From: a virus
IMG/VR virus record: IMGVR_UViG_3300030406_003081
Location: 1 to 48,849 of that record
Reading direction: 5' to 3' (one strand)
DNA: 48,849 nucleotides
The stretch's first letter is position 1; every line of letters begins with the position of its first letter. The notes under the pieces were generated by a model. It saw only the letters and a list, made by a program, of their open reading frames with translations, searched no databases and was not told the DNA's origin. Both the position numbers and the translations under genes were made by a program. Of this stretch, positions 6,890-14,268 are shown piece by piece.

Positions 6890-7189
6890 ATGATTGACAC
6901 AAGCAAATACGAAGGACACAGCCCTGCGCCGTGGCAACCGTGGAAAAACAAGAGAACTATAGAGGTCGTGCGCTCGCAACTTGCTGAAAAGCCTGTAGTG
7001 TGTAAAGTGCTAAACGAATGTGATGCACAACTCATCGCAGACGCACCACTTCTTCTTGCCGAAGTTAAGCGGTTGCGTGAAGCGATTGTAGGCATGATTG
7101 ACAGCATGGACAATCGCTACATCCGTGATGTACAACATGCCGCTGGATGCTTGAGAGATTTGATGGGGTACTACGACGAAGAAGAATAA
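6890..7189 (+). CDS. Triplicated-family protein, copy 3
   Basis: The product has 99 residues. It begins MIDTSKYEGHSPAPW and contains LIADAPLLLAEVKRLRE. After the helix, the segment AIVGMIDSMDNRY..CLRDLMG resembles the C-terminal part of the gene at 10438, which suggests a fourth, shortened relative. The middle (VVRSQLAEKPVVCKV) is unique. The gene lies 22 bases after its neighbour, one of the few non-overlapping junctions here. Confidence 0.65.
   Translation: MIDTSKYEGHSPAPWQPWKNKRTIEVVRSQLAEKPVVCKVLNECDAQLIADAPLLLAEVKRLREAIVGMIDSMDNRYIRDVQHAAGCLRDLMGYYDEEE
7031..7080 (+). repeat. Family repeat block, copy 3
   Basis: This segment encodes LIADAPLLLAEVKRLRE. Its first 32 bases are identical to 1521-1552, which makes copies 1 and 3 the closest pair. 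Confidence 0.75.
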
Positions 7190-7220
7190 TCGTTAAACAA
7201 AATGACCCCATGCAATAACC

Positions 7221-7871
7221 ATGTCGCCCTTTGAGCAAGCGTTTGACTACCTACGGCAGAACAGGCCGCAGGGACGCTTCATGGGTGGCAGTACCGGGGC
7301 ACGAGGCTACGACCTACCGATGGGACGATTCGTTGGTAAGCGTGGCGACAGCCCACAACACATTCAAAACGAATACGACATGAACAGGTTCCTCAATGAA
7401 CTGGGCGTACCCGTACCACAAGCACACATGGAGGACGGACTCATGCTGACACAGATGGAGGAGGGACAACGACTGGGCTTCAATCCATCAGCGGGAGACA
7501 TTCGCCAGTTGCGTAGGGACTTCGTTCCTCATGCCACGATTGCGAACTGGGACATGCTCGGCTTAGACCGAGACAATGTTATTCGCCGTCCCGATGGCAC
7601 GCTTTCCTATGTTGATGTAGGAGGCGCAGGGCCGTTCCGTGCCCAAGGCGCACCAAAGGGTGCGGCATTCGGCTCCAAGGTTGGCGAACTTGACACGCTA
7701 CGAGACAAGAACTACGAGTTGGCTGGCATGAGCGAGGCTGACATTGGACGCTCCTACGATGCTTACGGTGGGGAGGATGCCATGACCCAAGCACTTGATG
7801 TGCTGAGGCAACCGGACACTCGCCGTATCATGCAACAACGCATACAGGATGTTGCACGACGAGTTGCTTGA
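7221..7871 (+). CDS. Kinase-like protein (HipA/PI-kinase-like fold)
   Basis: The product has 216 residues. A Lys in GRFVGKRGDSP (about residue 40) and a Glu in NEYDMNRFLNELGVPVP match the N-lobe Lys and Glu of kinase-like folds. The segment ANWDMLGLDRDNVIRRPDG followed by SYVDVGGAG matches the catalytic N/D and the metal-binding D of HipA-type and phage-associated kinase-like domains. Then come RAQGAPKGAAFG and a DTLRDKNY segment, which are typical of the phage versions. Such domains are often attached to phage head-associated proteins, but here the protein stands alone. Substrate unknown. It is not overlapped by its neighbours. Confidence 0.6.
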   Translation: MSPFEQAFDYLRQNRPQGRFMGGSTGARGYDLPMGRFVGKRGDSPQHIQNEYDMNRFLNELGVPVPQAHMEDGLMLTQMEEGQRLGFNPSAGDIRQLRRDFVPHATIANWDMLGLDRDNVIRRPDGTLSYVDVGGAGPFRAQGAPKGAAFGSKVGELDTLRDKNYELAGMSEADIGRSYDAYGGEDAMTQALDVLRQPDTRRIMQQRIQDVARRVA

Positions 7872-7884
7872 AATTATTTCAGCA

Positions 7885-7904
7885 GTATATAAATCAGCAA
7901 AGAG
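7885..7904 (+). promoter_or_regulatory. Archaeal promoter core, copy 3 of 6
   Basis: GTATATAAATCAGCAAAGAG is identical to copies 4, 5 and 6; the TATA box is at 7886-7893. The ATG of the next gene is at 7936, 51 bases from the core opening, whereas the other copies have 36 or 37. This leader is therefore about 15 bases longer and includes GCAAGGTGATG as ribosome-binding site. Confidence 0.8.
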
Positions 7905-7935
7905 GAAAGGGTTAGCGAAAGCAAGGTGATGAAAC

Positions 7936-8244
7936 ATGAAAGAGATAGCAGAAGCAACACGGGCGAGGAAGTTTAGGACCCACGGCCCAAGTAAGGGGCT
8001 GGACTCAAACATGAGAACACGATGCACCGACAACTGTGAGCAGTTCGGCAGAACGGCAAAGCCGTCTTACGACAGCATCAAGTGGAAGGACATCAAAGAG
8101 CGTGGTGGTTGGTGGTACAATATCCGAGACACACCGGGCAAGCGTGCCCGTCGTGTGTGCCCCGACTGCGCCAGCAACTACATTGTCAAGGGTGAGGGTG
8201 GAAGCCTACCCCAACCACTGTGGTCGGATATTTTCCGAGTATGA
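7936..8244 (+). CDS. Putative zinc-binding protein
   Basis: The product has 102 residues and is basic. A CTDNC pair (about residue 30) and a CPDC pair (about residue 76) could bind one zinc. It is the first gene behind promoter copy 3. AAGGTGATG lies 5 to 10 bases before the ATG. Many Arg, Lys and aromatic residues suggest nucleic-acid binding. Not assigned to a family. Confidence 0.55.
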   Translation: MKEIAEATRARKFRTHGPSKGLDSNMRTRCTDNCEQFGRTAKPSYDSIKWKDIKERGGWWYNIRDTPGKRARRVCPDCASNYIVKGEGGSLPQPLWSDIFRV

Positions 8245-8263
8245 ACGAAGAGGAGGAATGAAC

Positions 8264-8479
8264 ATGTACGACGATGAATGGAAGAAGCACTACACTGAGC
8301 GAGCCGCTTGCATGAACAACGCTTGCCACGCTGACCTTGGTAGCGTCATTCAAGCGAGGATTGTCATGGACTTTGATGATGCGGGCTATGTCAATGGCCC
8401 TGCTGATACTGACAAGCCCTACTGCCCGTTTTGCGGTAAACGAATGGAAGAGTTTCAACCACAGGGGGAAGAAGAATGA
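8264..8479 (+). CDS. Small zinc-ribbon protein
   Basis: The product has 71 residues. Cysteines in ACMNNAC and a CPFCGK knuckle near the C-terminus form a typical two-knuckle zinc ribbon. The ATG at 8264 stands 7 bases after GAGGAGG; the in-frame ATG at 8258 is too close. A 6-codon frame (8241-8261) bridges the gap from the previous gene and may serve only for coupling. Confidence 0.6.
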   Translation: MYDDEWKKHYTERAACMNNACHADLGSVIQARIVMDFDDAGYVNGPADTDKPYCPFCGKRMEEFQPQGEEE

Positions 8480-9093
8480 ATCCACAAGAAATGTCGGATT
8501 GTCCGAGCATGAAAGGCAAATGGTCGGAGTTCACAGTAACCGATGAGCGACATGATGCTCACTCATGGTTGTACGGCACAATTACCCTCAACGGCAAACT
8601 GTACAACTGTGTGCTACAGGGCAAGTACAAGTATCTGTCCTACTACGAAGACACAAAGTACAACCAACTGTTCCTGTGTATCAGTCCCGACCGGGAGGGC
8701 GACCCCATCACGGTCGCAGGTGTTGACTACGAAGTGGACGGCCTGTTCCTTACGGTGCATCGCACTGAGAAGGGGCACCTATTCGGACAAATCAGCAAAC
8801 ACCGATTCTTTGAACACTTTGAATACGACATTCGCAGGGTGAAGTTGCACAAGTATCAGTTCTCCCGTGACCCACCAACTGAGAATGCAAGAAAGAAACT
8901 CACGGAAATGTTTGCTGGCCTTCGTATCATTCTTCCCGCCGATGTGCTGAACATCATGTACACAGCCAATGAAGTGAGAGAAATTATTTCACGAGAGATG
9001 AAGCGCATTCGTGAAGAGATGGAAGAGCAGATGGAGGCACTGAACATGGAGTACAGAACAAAATCAAACACAATGGAGGTGTTGCATCAATGA
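8476..9093 (+). CDS. Hypothetical protein with C-terminal coiled coil
   Basis: The product has 205 residues. The first 130 residues look beta-rich (WLYGTITLNGKLYNCVLQG, DPITVAGVDYEVDGLFLTV), compatible with an OB or barrel fold. From about residue 150 on it is one long charged helix (REIISREMKRIREEMEEQME), probably a coiled coil. The start overlaps the preceding stop. Not recognised. Confidence 0.6.
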   Translation: MNPQEMSDCPSMKGKWSEFTVTDERHDAHSWLYGTITLNGKLYNCVLQGKYKYLSYYEDTKYNQLFLCISPDREGDPITVAGVDYEVDGLFLTVHRTEKGHLFGQISKHRFFEHFEYDIRRVKLHKYQFSRDPPTENARKKLTEMFAGLRIILPADVLNIMYTANEVREIISREMKRIREEMEEQMEALNMEYRTKSNTMEVLHQ

Positions 9094-9392
9094 CACGAGA
9101 ACAAGAAATTGCTGATAAATTGAAAGAAGAGATGACCGCCTTGCGCCGACGCATGGAACACTTGCAGGCATGGAAGGAAAGTGGGTACAAGGAGCCGTGC
9201 CAAGAACACGATTGGGAATTGATTCGTGGCCCCTTTCATCAAGTGGTTGGCAGTAATCCTCTCACTTACATCCTACGATACAAGTGTGATGTTTGCGGCA
9301 TGACGATGGAGCAACAGGCTGTTGTTGAACAGGAAACCCTGTTTGACGAGTGGCAAGAATACCGAGAAAACAAAGGAGATGATGAAGAATGA
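9090..9392 (+). CDS. Coiled-coil plus zinc-ribbon protein
   Basis: The product has 100 residues. Residues 2-30 form a charged helix (REQEIADKLKEEMTALRRRMEHLQAW). A CxxH pair (CQEH) and a CDVCG knuckle about 30 residues later make a probable zinc ribbon. It ends GDDEE from the next ribosome-binding site. Confidence 0.6.
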   Translation: MTREQEIADKLKEEMTALRRRMEHLQAWKESGYKEPCQEHDWELIRGPFHQVVGSNPLTYILRYKCDVCGMTMEQQAVVEQETLFDEWQEYRENKGDDEE

Positions 9393-9775
9393 TTGGAAAA
9401 GACATTGAAGGGAACGAATACGAATTGCGGGCACTGACCGACAAAGAGAAAGCGAAACTGAAAGAGCGACTGGATGACTGTAGGGGTTCACAACTTCACA
9501 TGCTCATCTTGGAGTGCGGTGAAGGTATTGCCATCCCAAGCGGTCGTGCTAATTCAGCCAAGTATTACGGTGGCCTGTGCTACGACCACGGCGAAGAAGA
9601 AATCATTGTTGATGGGGAGCGGTACATGATGTGGGAGTATTACAACATGGAAACTGCGACTGATGACAAAAACGGTTGGGAGGACTGGTACCGAGGTTTT
9701 GACTTCAAGGACACCAATGTGTTCCACAACTACCTCGGCCCGTTGGACGACAAGTGGTGGGAAGGTGATGAGTGA
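9389..9775 (+). CDS. Hypothetical acidic protein
   Basis: The product has 128 residues. A charged N-terminal helix (TDKEKAKLKERLDDC) is followed by an aromatic, Gly- and Asp-rich region (WEYYNMETATDDKNGWEDWYRGFDF) and an EGDE tail from the coupling cassette. Not recognised. Confidence 0.6.
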   Translation: MIGKDIEGNEYELRALTDKEKAKLKERLDDCRGSQLHMLILECGEGIAIPSGRANSAKYYGGLCYDHGEEEIIVDGERYMMWEYYNMETATDDKNGWEDWYRGFDFKDTNVFHNYLGPLDDKWWEGDE

Positions 9776-9927
9776 TGAAGCGACAAATGCACAAGTGGGT
9801 GCTTTCGGGATGGGAGGACAGGGGGCGAAAGCCCCGTGCCGATGAATGGGAGTGCATTCATTGTGGACTTGTACTTGACGATGGCGACCGTGCCCCTTCA
9901 CGCTACTGCGAGGAAGGTGATGAGTGA
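9775..9927 (+). CDS. Small zinc-knuckle protein
   Basis: The product has 50 residues. One CIHCG knuckle and a C-terminal Cys (RYCEEGDE) are visible, and the N-terminus is basic. Both ends lie in copies of the GAAGGTGATGAGTGATG cassette (9761 and 9913), so this gene and the next may have arisen by tandem duplication of a small zinc-protein module. Confidence 0.55.
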   Translation: MKRQMHKWVLSGWEDRGRKPRADEWECIHCGLVLDDGDRAPSRYCEEGDE

Positions 9928-10115
9928 TGAAGGAATTGAAAAAGTGTGACCATGTTCACTTGGAAATCACCTACAATTTACCCGAAAGCATCCATTATTC
10001 ATGCGTTTGTGGAATACATGATGTGGTTTGGCTGAATAACGAAGGCGCAGAACTTGTTTGCGTAAATTGCGACATGCCTGAAATGGACTGTGAGTGCGAG
10101 GAAGGTGATGAGTGA
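9927..10115 (+). CDS. Small Cys-rich zinc-binding protein
   Basis: The product has 62 residues. Cysteines occur as CVCG, CVNC and CEC, with His in CDHVH, enough for one or two zinc sites. Cassette copies flank it at 9913 and 10101, and the tail is CEEGDE as in the preceding gene (YCEEGDE). Confidence 0.6.
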   Translation: MKELKKCDHVHLEITYNLPESIHYSCVCGIHDVVWLNNEGAELVCVNCDMPEMDCECEEGDE

Positions 10116-10441
10116 TGTGGATTGCACTGACTGAAGGCTGGCTGAGCATCGTTGCTCACCGTGACAAGCCCGACCACCTACTGGTGCGGGCACGCAACCC
10201 CAAGCACATTACTCGTACATTCGGAGAGCAGGTCATGTACACTGACGCTAACGCTGACTATCCGTTCCGTGCTGATGTGCCACGGGGTGCCGTGATTGAG
10301 TTTCTTTCCCGTCGCTTGGTTCACATGAACTATGACAATTTCAAGAACACGATTGGGGATGAGCGTTATCACGATGCGGCACTGGATGTATGGCGTGCGA
10401 TGTTCCGATACGGAGAGGACTACCGAGGTGATGCAGAATGA
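10115..10441 (+). CDS. Hypothetical protein
   Basis: The product has 108 residues. The ATG follows cassette 10101-10117; a GTG at 10112 is also in frame. A beta-like N-terminal part (GWLSIVAHRDKPDHLLVRARNP) precedes a helix (ALDVWRAMFRYGEDY). Not recognised. Confidence 0.6.
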   Translation: MWIALTEGWLSIVAHRDKPDHLLVRARNPKHITRTFGEQVMYTDANADYPFRADVPRGAVIEFLSRRLVHMNYDNFKNTIGDERYHDAALDVWRAMFRYGEDYRGDAE

Positions 10442-10629
10442 ACAGTTTGGAACAAAAGATGTGGGACAGACTATTGGAAGAGAAGGCTGAACTGGTTGCA
10501 GAAGTCAAGCAGTTGCGTGAAGGCATTTGGGGTATCATTAAGAACGCTGAATCGGCTATCAGTGCTGGAAGTGAACACAGCAAAGCGTTTCGTTTCATGG
10601 CGCAGGAACTACGGGAGTTGGCTGAATGA
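10438..10629 (+). CDS. Small helical protein, shortened relative of the triplicated family
   Basis: The product has 63 residues. ELVAEVKQLREGIWGII aligns with LLLAEVKRLREAIVGMI of the gene at 6890, and the DNA 10501-10520 matches the same part of the family repeat with one change. It lacks the MIDTxKYEGHxPAPW block. It is probably a coiled coil. The start overlaps the previous stop. Confidence 0.6.
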   Translation: MNSLEQKMWDRLLEEKAELVAEVKQLREGIWGIIKNAESAISAGSEHSKAFRFMAQELRELAE

Positions 10630-11090
10630 ACACACCAATACAAGGATGGCCCTTGTTAGGCGGAGGCTCGCTGACGATGTGCGGCATTGACGACTTCCGT
10701 GACACGCTACGCAAGGAGCATACGGTGGTCACGCTGTGCCGCTTTCCACCGCACTGGATTGACACGGACAAGAACGAGCGGCACCACTACTACTTCCGGG
10801 CGCACAACAAAGACCCCGCAATTTGGGCACACGCTGTAGGCATTGTCATGGATTTGCTTAAGGATGGTAAAGATGTTCTCTTGCACTGCGTCCATGGCCG
10901 TGACCGCACGGGTGGTGTAGCCTACGCCGTGCTACGACTCCACGATTACGAGCATGACCAAGCGCACCTTGCGATGGTGGATGCTCGCCCCTCGCAGGAA
11001 GCGGAGTGGGCGGTCAAGATTCCGTACCGCCGCAAATTCTACGAGGAAATAATTGAGGAGTATATAAATCAGCAAAGAGAAAGGAGATGA
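10626..11090 (+). CDS. Dual-specificity-type protein phosphatase
   Basis: The product has 154 residues. HCVHGRDRTGG (His87, Cys88, Arg94) is the CX5R signature loop of cysteine-based phosphatases, which form a Cys-phosphate intermediate. A candidate general acid lies upstream in the WIDTDKNE region. The length fits a minimal catalytic domain. The last residues (EEYINQQRERR) are encoded by promoter copy 4 and its ribosome-binding site, so the end of the protein is set by regulatory DNA. With the kinase-like protein at 7221 it could modulate phosphorylation in the host; that link is inference. Confidence 0.8.
   Translation: MNTPIQGWPLLGGGSLTMCGIDDFRDTLRKEHTVVTLCRFPPHWIDTDKNERHHYYFRAHNKDPAIWAHAVGIVMDLLKDGKDVLLHCVHGRDRTGGVAYAVLRLHDYEHDQAHLAMVDARPSQEAEWAVKIPYRRKFYEEIIEEYINQQRERR
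11060..11079 (+). promoter_or_regulatory. Archaeal promoter core, copy 4 of 6
   Basis: GTATATAAATCAGCAAAGAG lies wholly inside the coding end of the phosphatase gene; the TATA box is at 11061-11068. AAAGGAG at 11080-11086 is 9 bases before the ATG at 11096. If transcription starts about 25 bases after the TATA centre, the leader would be only a few bases long and would lack this ribosome-binding site. Confidence 0.8.
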
Positions 11091-11095
11091 GAAAC

Positions 11096-11305
11096 ATGAC
11101 AGATTACGATACGAGAATGAAACTGTTTAACCGAGGCTACAGCATCATCGTGTGTGCGATTGACGAACACTTCAGCAATAGCGACCGACCGTTCACGGAA
11201 CTGCAATTCCGTGAGGCCGAGTTGATGGCATACGAGGATGTACCTGACATGGAAGACTACTGCGAAACGCTGAGGAAAGAAATTATACCACTATTGGAGG
11301 AATGA
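11096..11305 (+). CDS. Small hypothetical protein
   Basis: The product has 69 residues from the ATG 36 bases after the core of promoter copy 4. The sequence is acidic and helical (TELQFREAELMAYEDVPDME, CETLRKEIIPLLEE). An in-frame ATG at 11087 overlaps the phosphatase stop, but it is too near the ribosome-binding site. Not recognised. Confidence 0.6.
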   Translation: MTDYDTRMKLFNRGYSIIVCAIDEHFSNSDRPFTELQFREAELMAYEDVPDMEDYCETLRKEIIPLLEE

Positions 11306-11307
11306 AA

Positions 11308-11469
11308 ATGACGAAACACACAAAAGATTGGAGAAAATACGAGAAGAAGTACAACTGCACACGCAATCAGTACCGCCGCATCATCAACGGTGCGCCATAC
11401 GAGATTGCACTTGACGGTTCTTACAAGGACTACAACGCACGAAAGAAAGCGATTTTGGGAGAGGAATGA
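11308..11469 (+). CDS. Small basic hypothetical protein
   Basis: The product has 53 residues, with many Lys, Arg and Tyr (WRKYEKKYN, QYRRIINGAPYEI). GGAGG at 11296-11300 is about 7 bases before the ATG at 11308. It could bind nucleic acid. Not recognised. Confidence 0.5.
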   Translation: MTKHTKDWRKYEKKYNCTRNQYRRIINGAPYEIALDGSYKDYNARKKAILGEE

Positions 11470-11470
11470 A

Positions 11471-11620
11471 ATGAAGATAACGATAAAGTTTAGCGGAGAA
11501 ATGAGCATGGAGATTGACATTGATGAATTACTACACACCGAACTCAGTGAGGTTGTTGAGGACTACATCAAAGAAAACATGCACGAACTGATGGAATGCA
11601 ATGTCACCGTGGAGGAATAA
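11471..11620 (+). CDS. Small acidic hypothetical protein
   Basis: The product has 49 residues. The ATG lies one base after the upstream stop, with GGAGAGG at 11458-11464 as ribosome-binding site. A beta-like start (KITIKFSGEMSMEIDI) is followed by an acidic helix. Not recognised. Confidence 0.5.
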   Translation: MKITIKFSGEMSMEIDIDELLHTELSEVVEDYIKENMHELMECNVTVEE

Positions 11621-11622
11621 GC

Positions 11623-12651
11623 ATGGCACACAATTTGGCACAGACGAAGAACGGACAATACATGACGGCTTGGGCAGGCGACACGCCATGGCACGGGCTT
11701 GGGACGCAAGCAGAAGGACTGATGACGGCGACCGAGGCATTGAAACTCGGCAACCTTGATTGGACTGTAGAGAAACGACCGCTGTACAACCGCACCGAAC
11801 TCGGTGAGGTTGAGGTGGTGGAGAACACCTTCGGTGTGTTCCGTAAGCAAATCAACGAAGACGGTTCACATTCGTGGATTGCACTCAATCGTGGCACAGC
11901 CGTGGGCCGAGTGTGGAAGCCCTTCCAAAACATTGAGGCAGTTGACTTCCTTGATGAGTTGGTGCAAACCCAAGAGGCCAAGATTGAGGTCGTGGGCGCA
12001 TTGGGTCGGGGTGAGAAGGTATGGGTGCTTGCGAAGTTGCCCGACAGCATTCTCATCAACGGCGTGGACAAGGTTGACCAGTACATTCTCATCGTGAACA
12101 GCCACGATGGGAGCGGCTCACTCAAAATCTTCCTCACGCCCATTCGTGTGGTGTGCAACAACACGCTCACCATGGCACTGCAAGGACGACAGGGCGGCTA
12201 CAACATCCGACACACCGGCAAACTGCACGACCGTTTGGAGCAAGCACGAGAAGTCTTGGGCATCGTGAACAAGGACTTCTTGGCATGGGGTGAGATGGCA
12301 CAGTCGTTGGTTGAGGTCAAACTTACCGAGGACGAGATGGAGTCCTACTTCATTGACGCACTCAACCTCACTTTCAACGACGAGGGCGACCTCACGACCC
12401 GCTCATCCAACATGCTCAAGACCGTGAAGGGCTTGCTCGGCAACGAGAAGAACACCCTCAACGGTATGGAGGGCACGGCATGGGCGGCGTACAACGCACT
12501 CACCGAAGCGGTTGACCACAACTTCACTCGCCTCGCCAACGGCAAGGTAAGCACCAAGCGCATGGAGTCGGCACTCTTCGGTACCTACTCCCGCACCAAG
12601 CAGAAGGCATTCGTGAAGGCATTGGAGTTGACCATGTTCGCAGGAGAGTGA
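11623..12651 (+). CDS. DUF932 (phage/plasmid-like) protein
   Basis: The product has 342 residues. The opening (TPWHGLGTQAEGLMTATEAL..LDWTVEKRPLY) and the central segment (VCNNTLTMALQG, then RHTGKLHDRLEQAREVLG) are typical of the DUF932 family found in phages and plasmids, whose activity is unknown. The start at 11623 follows GTGGAGGAATAAGC. GC content and codon use are higher and more uniform than in the small genes upstream. It lies just before a methyltransferase region, but no direct link can be shown. Confidence 0.75.
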   Translation: MAHNLAQTKNGQYMTAWAGDTPWHGLGTQAEGLMTATEALKLGNLDWTVEKRPLYNRTELGEVEVVENTFGVFRKQINEDGSHSWIALNRGTAVGRVWKPFQNIEAVDFLDELVQTQEAKIEVVGALGRGEKVWVLAKLPDSILINGVDKVDQYILIVNSHDGSGSLKIFLTPIRVVCNNTLTMALQGRQGGYNIRHTGKLHDRLEQAREVLGIVNKDFLAWGEMAQSLVEVKLTEDEMESYFIDALNLTFNDEGDLTTRSSNMLKTVKGLLGNEKNTLNGMEGTAWAAYNALTEAVDHNFTRLANGKVSTKRMESALFGTYSRTKQKAFVKALELTMFAGE

Positions 12652-12655
12652 TTGA

Positions 12656-13000
12656 ATGGGTTGGCACAATTACGACATCACATGGAGCAAGGAGTTCAAG
12701 GACTTCGCTGTTTACTCTATGATGCACACGGACATCGCTGAACAAGCGTCCGAGTGGTTGTTTCACTTGTACTGTTCGCATGAAAGCATGTTTGAGCAAA
12801 GTTGGGCACCATTTGACCACGACCCAACCGAAGCAGAACTTGAGGTTTATCAAAAATTTCTTTCAGCACTCATCAAGAAGTCAAAGGAACTCAAGGTGGT
12901 TCGCAAATGGTTCAAACATTTGAAAGAACAAACGGGTTATGATTACATGAAGGATTTTCGGAAGAGAATGCGTAAAAATTACGGAGTGGTGATTGAATGA
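12656..13000 (+). CDS. Hypothetical protein
   Basis: The product has 114 residues, helical and aromatic. The C-terminal third is strongly basic (KWFKHLKEQTGYDYMKDFRKRMRKNYG). GGAGAGTG precedes the ATG. The stop overlaps the next start as ATGA. Not recognised. Confidence 0.6.
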   Translation: MGWHNYDITWSKEFKDFAVYSMMHTDIAEQASEWLFHLYCSHESMFEQSWAPFDHDPTEAELEVYQKFLSALIKKSKELKVVRKWFKHLKEQTGYDYMKDFRKRMRKNYGVVIE

Positions 13001-13554
13001 ACATTTTCGTACTACACCGTAACCCCACGAAAGCCGCTCGGATGCACTGCGACAAGCATGTGCCCAAAATGGTGGTTGAGGCCGCACAGATGATGGCCTC
13101 AGCCCTGCGCCGCCACGGTGCTACTGATGAGCAGATGCCAGTGACCAAGGCGGGTACACCCTACAAGGGTGGCTACGCTCACCATCCCTGCACAGTTTGG
13201 GCGGGCGACAAGCGACAGAACTTCCATTGGTTGTGGCGTTATGCGGCTACACTTTGTAACGAGTATTTGCACCGCTTCGGTAAAGTCCACGCTTGCGCTG
13301 AGCCAATCAAAGTCATGTGGCATTTGATGAGTATCATTCCACCGGGACGACCCGGACGACTTTTTGCACTGGCGATGCCCGACGAATACCGGCCCGACCC
13401 GGACGACTTGTACGGCAACGAGACTGTGCATCATGCGGGACACAAAGAAGCGGTCAAGGCTTACCGTCGCTACTACCATTCCAAGCAGTTCGCCAAGTGG
13501 GAGAAGGGTACACCCGCTCCCGATTGGTGGCGAGGCGTGGAGGTGACGGCATGA
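12997..13554 (+). CDS. Conserved phage-type protein, function unknown
   Basis: The product has 185 residues. The start (MNIFVLHRNPTKAARMHCDKH), a central HHPCTVWAG, a RFGKVHA segment, a MPDEYR motif and the end (AYRRYYHSKQFAKWEKG..PDWW) follow a layout I know from hypothetical proteins of cyanophages and other marine phages. The conserved His, Cys, Trp and Arg residues suggest an enzyme or metal site. The function is not established. Its presence in an archaeal virus points to exchange with bacterial phages. Confidence 0.65.
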   Translation: MNIFVLHRNPTKAARMHCDKHVPKMVVEAAQMMASALRRHGATDEQMPVTKAGTPYKGGYAHHPCTVWAGDKRQNFHWLWRYAATLCNEYLHRFGKVHACAEPIKVMWHLMSIIPPGRPGRLFALAMPDEYRPDPDDLYGNETVHHAGHKEAVKAYRRYYHSKQFAKWEKGTPAPDWWRGVEVTA

Positions 13555-13706
13555 GATACATCAAAAGTAAAATCGGCGCACTTGAAGAAACCTGTTGCGA
13601 AAATTGCGAAAGGACAATTGAATATGGTGAGAGCATATCAGTGGACATGGAAGGATTACTGAATCCTTTGTGTGTTGATTGCGAATGTGCGGAGGTACCA
13701 GCATGA
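13551..13706 (+). CDS. Small zinc-ribbon protein
   Basis: The product has 51 residues. CCENC near residue 16 and CVDCEC near residue 43 form the two knuckles. ATGA overlaps join it to both neighbours, and AGGTGACGG is the ribosome-binding site. Confidence 0.6.
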   Translation: MRYIKSKIGALEETCCENCERTIEYGESISVDMEGLLNPLCVDCECAEVPA

Positions 13707-14266
13707 GCCTACACGAGAACTTCGGCAGTGGCAACACCGATGCCAACCCCGACCTCAAGCCCAACGACATGGTGAAGACCCCACGGCACATCGCCAAGCA
13801 GATGATTGACTTCTACGCTGAGTGGTGTGACTATAACTGGCGGGAGTTAGGCTTCAGTGAGCCTGTGTTGCTTGACCCATGCCGTGGTAATGGTGCATTC
13901 TACGACCAATACCCCGACTACTGTAGGAAGGACTGGTGCGAAATCACCGAGGGCCGTGACTTCTTTGATTGGCCCTACAAGGTGGACTGGATTATCACCA
14001 ACCCACCGTACAGCATTTTCCCTCAGTTCTTGGAGAAGTGCTTTGAGGTGGCTGACAATGTGGCCTTGCTGATACCGCTTGCGAAGTTGGTGTCAAGTCT
14101 CAAGCGAATAAATATGGTCATGGACTACGGAGGCATTGTGTCAATGCGAATCATTGGAGCGAGCAAGTGCGGGTTCCCCTTCGGGTTCCCTGCCGCCGCC
14201 ATCCACATGAAGCGAGGCTACGATGGCAACACGCTGATTGAGATGTGGCCGGACGAGGAGGAATGA
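13703..14266 (+). CDS. DNA adenine-type methyltransferase, solitary
   Basis: The product has 187 residues. DPCRGNGAFY (58-67) is the S-adenosylmethionine-binding motif I, and NPPY (100-103) is the catalytic motif IV of N6-adenine and some N4-cytosine methyltransferases. The domain is minimal, with no obvious target-recognition insert. No restriction endonuclease is adjacent, so it is likely an orphan enzyme that could mark viral DNA or protect it from host cleavage. The start overlaps the previous stop; an upstream ATG at 13679 is less likely. Confidence 0.8.
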   Translation: MSLHENFGSGNTDANPDLKPNDMVKTPRHIAKQMIDFYAEWCDYNWRELGFSEPVLLDPCRGNGAFYDQYPDYCRKDWCEITEGRDFFDWPYKVDWIITNPPYSIFPQFLEKCFEVADNVALLIPLAKLVSSLKRINMVMDYGGIVSMRIIGASKCGFPFGFPAAAIHMKRGYDGNTLIEMWPDEEE

Positions 14267-14268
14267 AG

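Noticed and set aside
8241-8261. Six-codon frame MNEEEE as a gene
   Set aside because: Too short and made only of the ribosome-binding region; it more likely serves translation coupling.
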